A stretch of 64,000 nucleotides of DNA from Bathynomus jamesi (taxonomy: Eukaryota; Arthropoda; Malacostraca; Isopoda; Cirolanidae), in assembly GCA_023014485.1 (NCBI GenBank), contig JAJOZX010003212.1:478501-542500 (forward strand). Direction: 5' to 3'. This document shows, in pieces, positions 61,801 to 64,000 of this stretch. Numbering within the stretch: the first letter of the stretch is position 1; each line of letters opens with the position of its first letter. Position numbers and translations under genes: made by a program. The notes beneath the pieces were generated by a model. It was not told where the DNA came from, ran no database searches, and worked only from the letters and a program-made list of their open reading frames with translations.

Positions 61801-64000
61801 TTTAATTCTGATACAATAGTTTTAAATCCAGTGAATTAAATTTTTTTACACAACCTAAACAACCTAGCCTAACCTGGCTGAACCTAAAAAACAACCTAGC
61901 CTAACCTGGCTGACCTAAACAACCTAAGCAAACCTAGCCTAACCTGGCTGAACCAACAACACAACCAACCTACCCTACCCTACCCTACCTACCTACCAAA
62001 CCAACCTACCTACCCTACCAAACCTCCTACCCTACCTAACCTAACCTACAAACCAACCTAACCTACCCTACCTACCCTACCAAACCACCCCTACCCTACC
62101 TACCCTACCAAACTAACCTACCCTAACCAAACCAACCTACCCTACCCTACCTACCCTACCAAACCAACCTAATCTACCCTACTACCCTACCAACCAACCT
62201 ACCCTACCCTACCAAACCAACCTACCCTACCCTACCTACCCTACTAAACCAACTAACCTACCCTACCTACCCTATCAAAAAACCAACTACCTACCCTACC
62301 TACCCTACCAAACCAACCTACCCTACCCTACCTACCCTACCAAACCAACCTACCTACCCTACTTAACCTAAAATACCTAACCTACCTACCCTACCTAACC
62401 TAAAAAAACCTTTTAAGAGAACTTTACCATTTGTCCTTAAACTACTCCCTTCCAAAGGTTTTGATTTCAGACATCAAGCACCTTCAACACCAGATTGCAC
62501 ATTTAGCAATAACTTAGGACTAACGTTCTACAGAAAAGACGCTTTCATTTTCATATTTCACCTAAAAGGAACTTTTCTGTAGAGCATGTCATTTTCATTC
62601 ATCAAAATAAATAAATAAAATTTCCCAAGAATACAATTCTGGTAAATTTTTCCCCTTGGGGGAATGTTGAAAAAAGTGGTTAGAATAAACCGCATATATT
62701 TCCAAATAAAATATAAACCAATAAATAAAAATAAAAACCCTCGTTTTCTAACCAACTAGTGAAGTTGGGTTTCCCTATTAACAAAAAGAAGGAAAAAAAA
62801 AGTTTCTGGGACAAAGAAAAACGGGCTTTGCCCAGTCTTGAAAATTTTTGACCGCATGAAGCGGGCCCTTTTTTCTCAAAAAAATTAAATGCTCGTGGTT
62901 ATCCAAACCGGGAAACTGAGTCAACCTTCAACTAACACCTTTCAATTAAACCGTATCCTTAATTTAATAACCACTGCAATTAATCAAAACCCATGTTTAC
63001 TAAATAGAGGCCTATCAGAACTAGGTGCAAGTAAGTAAAGAAATACTAAGGTAAGAGAAAAACTAGGTACCTAGACGAAACTCGAACCGGGCTACAACGG
63101 CCCTAACTCAATAATTAAATGGCTGTTATAGCCCCTATTAAAACCTAAAGGCCAATATAGCCCTAACTTAACTTAAATAAACCTTCTAAACCTTAAACCT
63201 TTAAAACCAACAAACTTAAGGCAATCCAGCCCTAGCCTAACTTAACCTGCAAAACCTAGGTCTGGGAAATAGCCCCTACAAATAAATACCTAGCAGTGTG
63301 TTAACAATAACCTAAAACTCAACACGAAATTTAAAACCTGGAAACTAAATGAAACTTATGAATCAGTTAGAAACTGAAAGGGTAACGTTCAACTGGCAAC
63401 TTCATTTTTGGTAAGTCTAAATTAATTTTGATGAATTTAGCTTCACCATAGTTAGTAATCCTGGCTGCTGACCAAATTTAACTTAAAAACCCTGCAACCT
63501 ACAGTGAAAAGTCTGTAGCTGTGTTGACAGTGTCTAAAATAGGCCATTATTATTTCTATAATTACCGAGTCTATTTAAAGTAAACTTAACCTTAATACTA
63601 CACCTAAATCAAAGTAATCTCTCTCAAGCTAAATAATAAATTTTTCAATATGGCGCCCCCGGGTGGGGCAGTCGAGAAGTTAGTTACCCTTTTTTTGTTT
63701 TAATTCTGATACAATAGTTTTTTAAATCCAGTGAATTAAATTTTTTACACAAACCTAAACAAACCTAGCCTAACCTGGCTGAACCTAAAAAACAAACCTA
63801 GCCTAACCTGGCTGAACTAAAACAACCTAGCAAACCCTAGCCTAACCTGGCTGAACCAACAACACAAACCAACCCTAACCCTACCCTACCCTACTACCCT
63901 ACCAAACCAACCTACCTACCCTACCAAACCTCCCTACCCTACCTAACCTAACTACCAAACCAACCTAACCTACCCTACCTACCCTACCAAACCAACCTAC
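58854..64000. repeat. About 1.9-kb satellite, nearly three units, running off the window
   Basis: Units begin TTGAAAAAAGTGGTTAGAA at 58,854, 60,771 and 62,667 (periods 1,917 and 1,896). Each has a unique-looking 1.08-kb part, then 35-bp repeats with CTAGCCTAACCTGGCTGAAC (three per unit), then about 550 bp of degenerate CCTACC/CCTAACC/AAACCAA repeats (59,940-60,505; 61,860-62,405; 63,760 on), then a unique-looking end. No coding frame recognised. Units differ mainly by single-base indels in homopolymers. Confidence 0.93.

Overview
This is a transposon graveyard from a eukaryotic genome. No host gene with intact exons was recognised. A CR1-type LINE end, CCTAA-like telomere-resembling satellite sequence, TCAGT-type initiators, Polinton/Maverick elements, Penelope-like elements and DD41D mariner-like elements together suggest an arthropod, plausibly a decapod crustacean; that is inference. 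Frames often break at homopolymers, so part of the 'decay' may be assembly error.

Layout. 1-11.8 kb: left part of a decayed Polinton (copy 1, genes on the minus strand). Its subterminal repeats carry a piggyBac element with TTAA ends and a Penelope-like element arranged as a large inverted repeat with two hammerhead ribozymes. 11.8-13.25 kb: a Tc1-like fragment split by a small DD41D mariner. 13.26-15.7 kb: another Polinton fragment (copy 3). 16.4-21.85 kb: a Jockey-like LINE split by a hAT element with a perfect 8-bp target duplication. 21.85-22.2 kb: a DNA polymerase N-terminal Polinton fragment. 22.2-25.2 kb: AT-rich sequence without genes. 25.2-26.4 kb: a nearly full-length DD41D mariner. 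27.5-33.2 kb: a tRNA-like SINE, a CR1 fragment, a second hAT element and a second Penelope fragment with its own hammerhead. 33.4-37.07 kb plus 54.77-54.91 kb: one LINE, split by a small hAT element and by a complete Polinton. 37,067-54,765: that Polinton (element A). 56.7-57.5 and 57.9-58.6 kb: small DNA transposons. 58,854 to the end: a satellite of about 1.9 kb per unit.

Element A is the centrepiece. It has terminal inverted repeats starting AGTAGTATAGCC and a perfect 6-bp target duplication GAGAAG. The plus strand carries an apparently intact virion block: packaging ATPase, two conserved small or unknown proteins, chromodomain integrase, penton-like minor capsid protein, basic core protein, double-jelly-roll major capsid protein and adenain-like protease. 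The minus strand carries a protein-primed DNA polymerase broken by several frameshifts and three conserved small proteins of unknown role (called alpha, beta and gamma here). Beyond the protease are a duplicated, apparently spliced acidic gene and a ninefold repeat with a tRNA D-arm-like segment.
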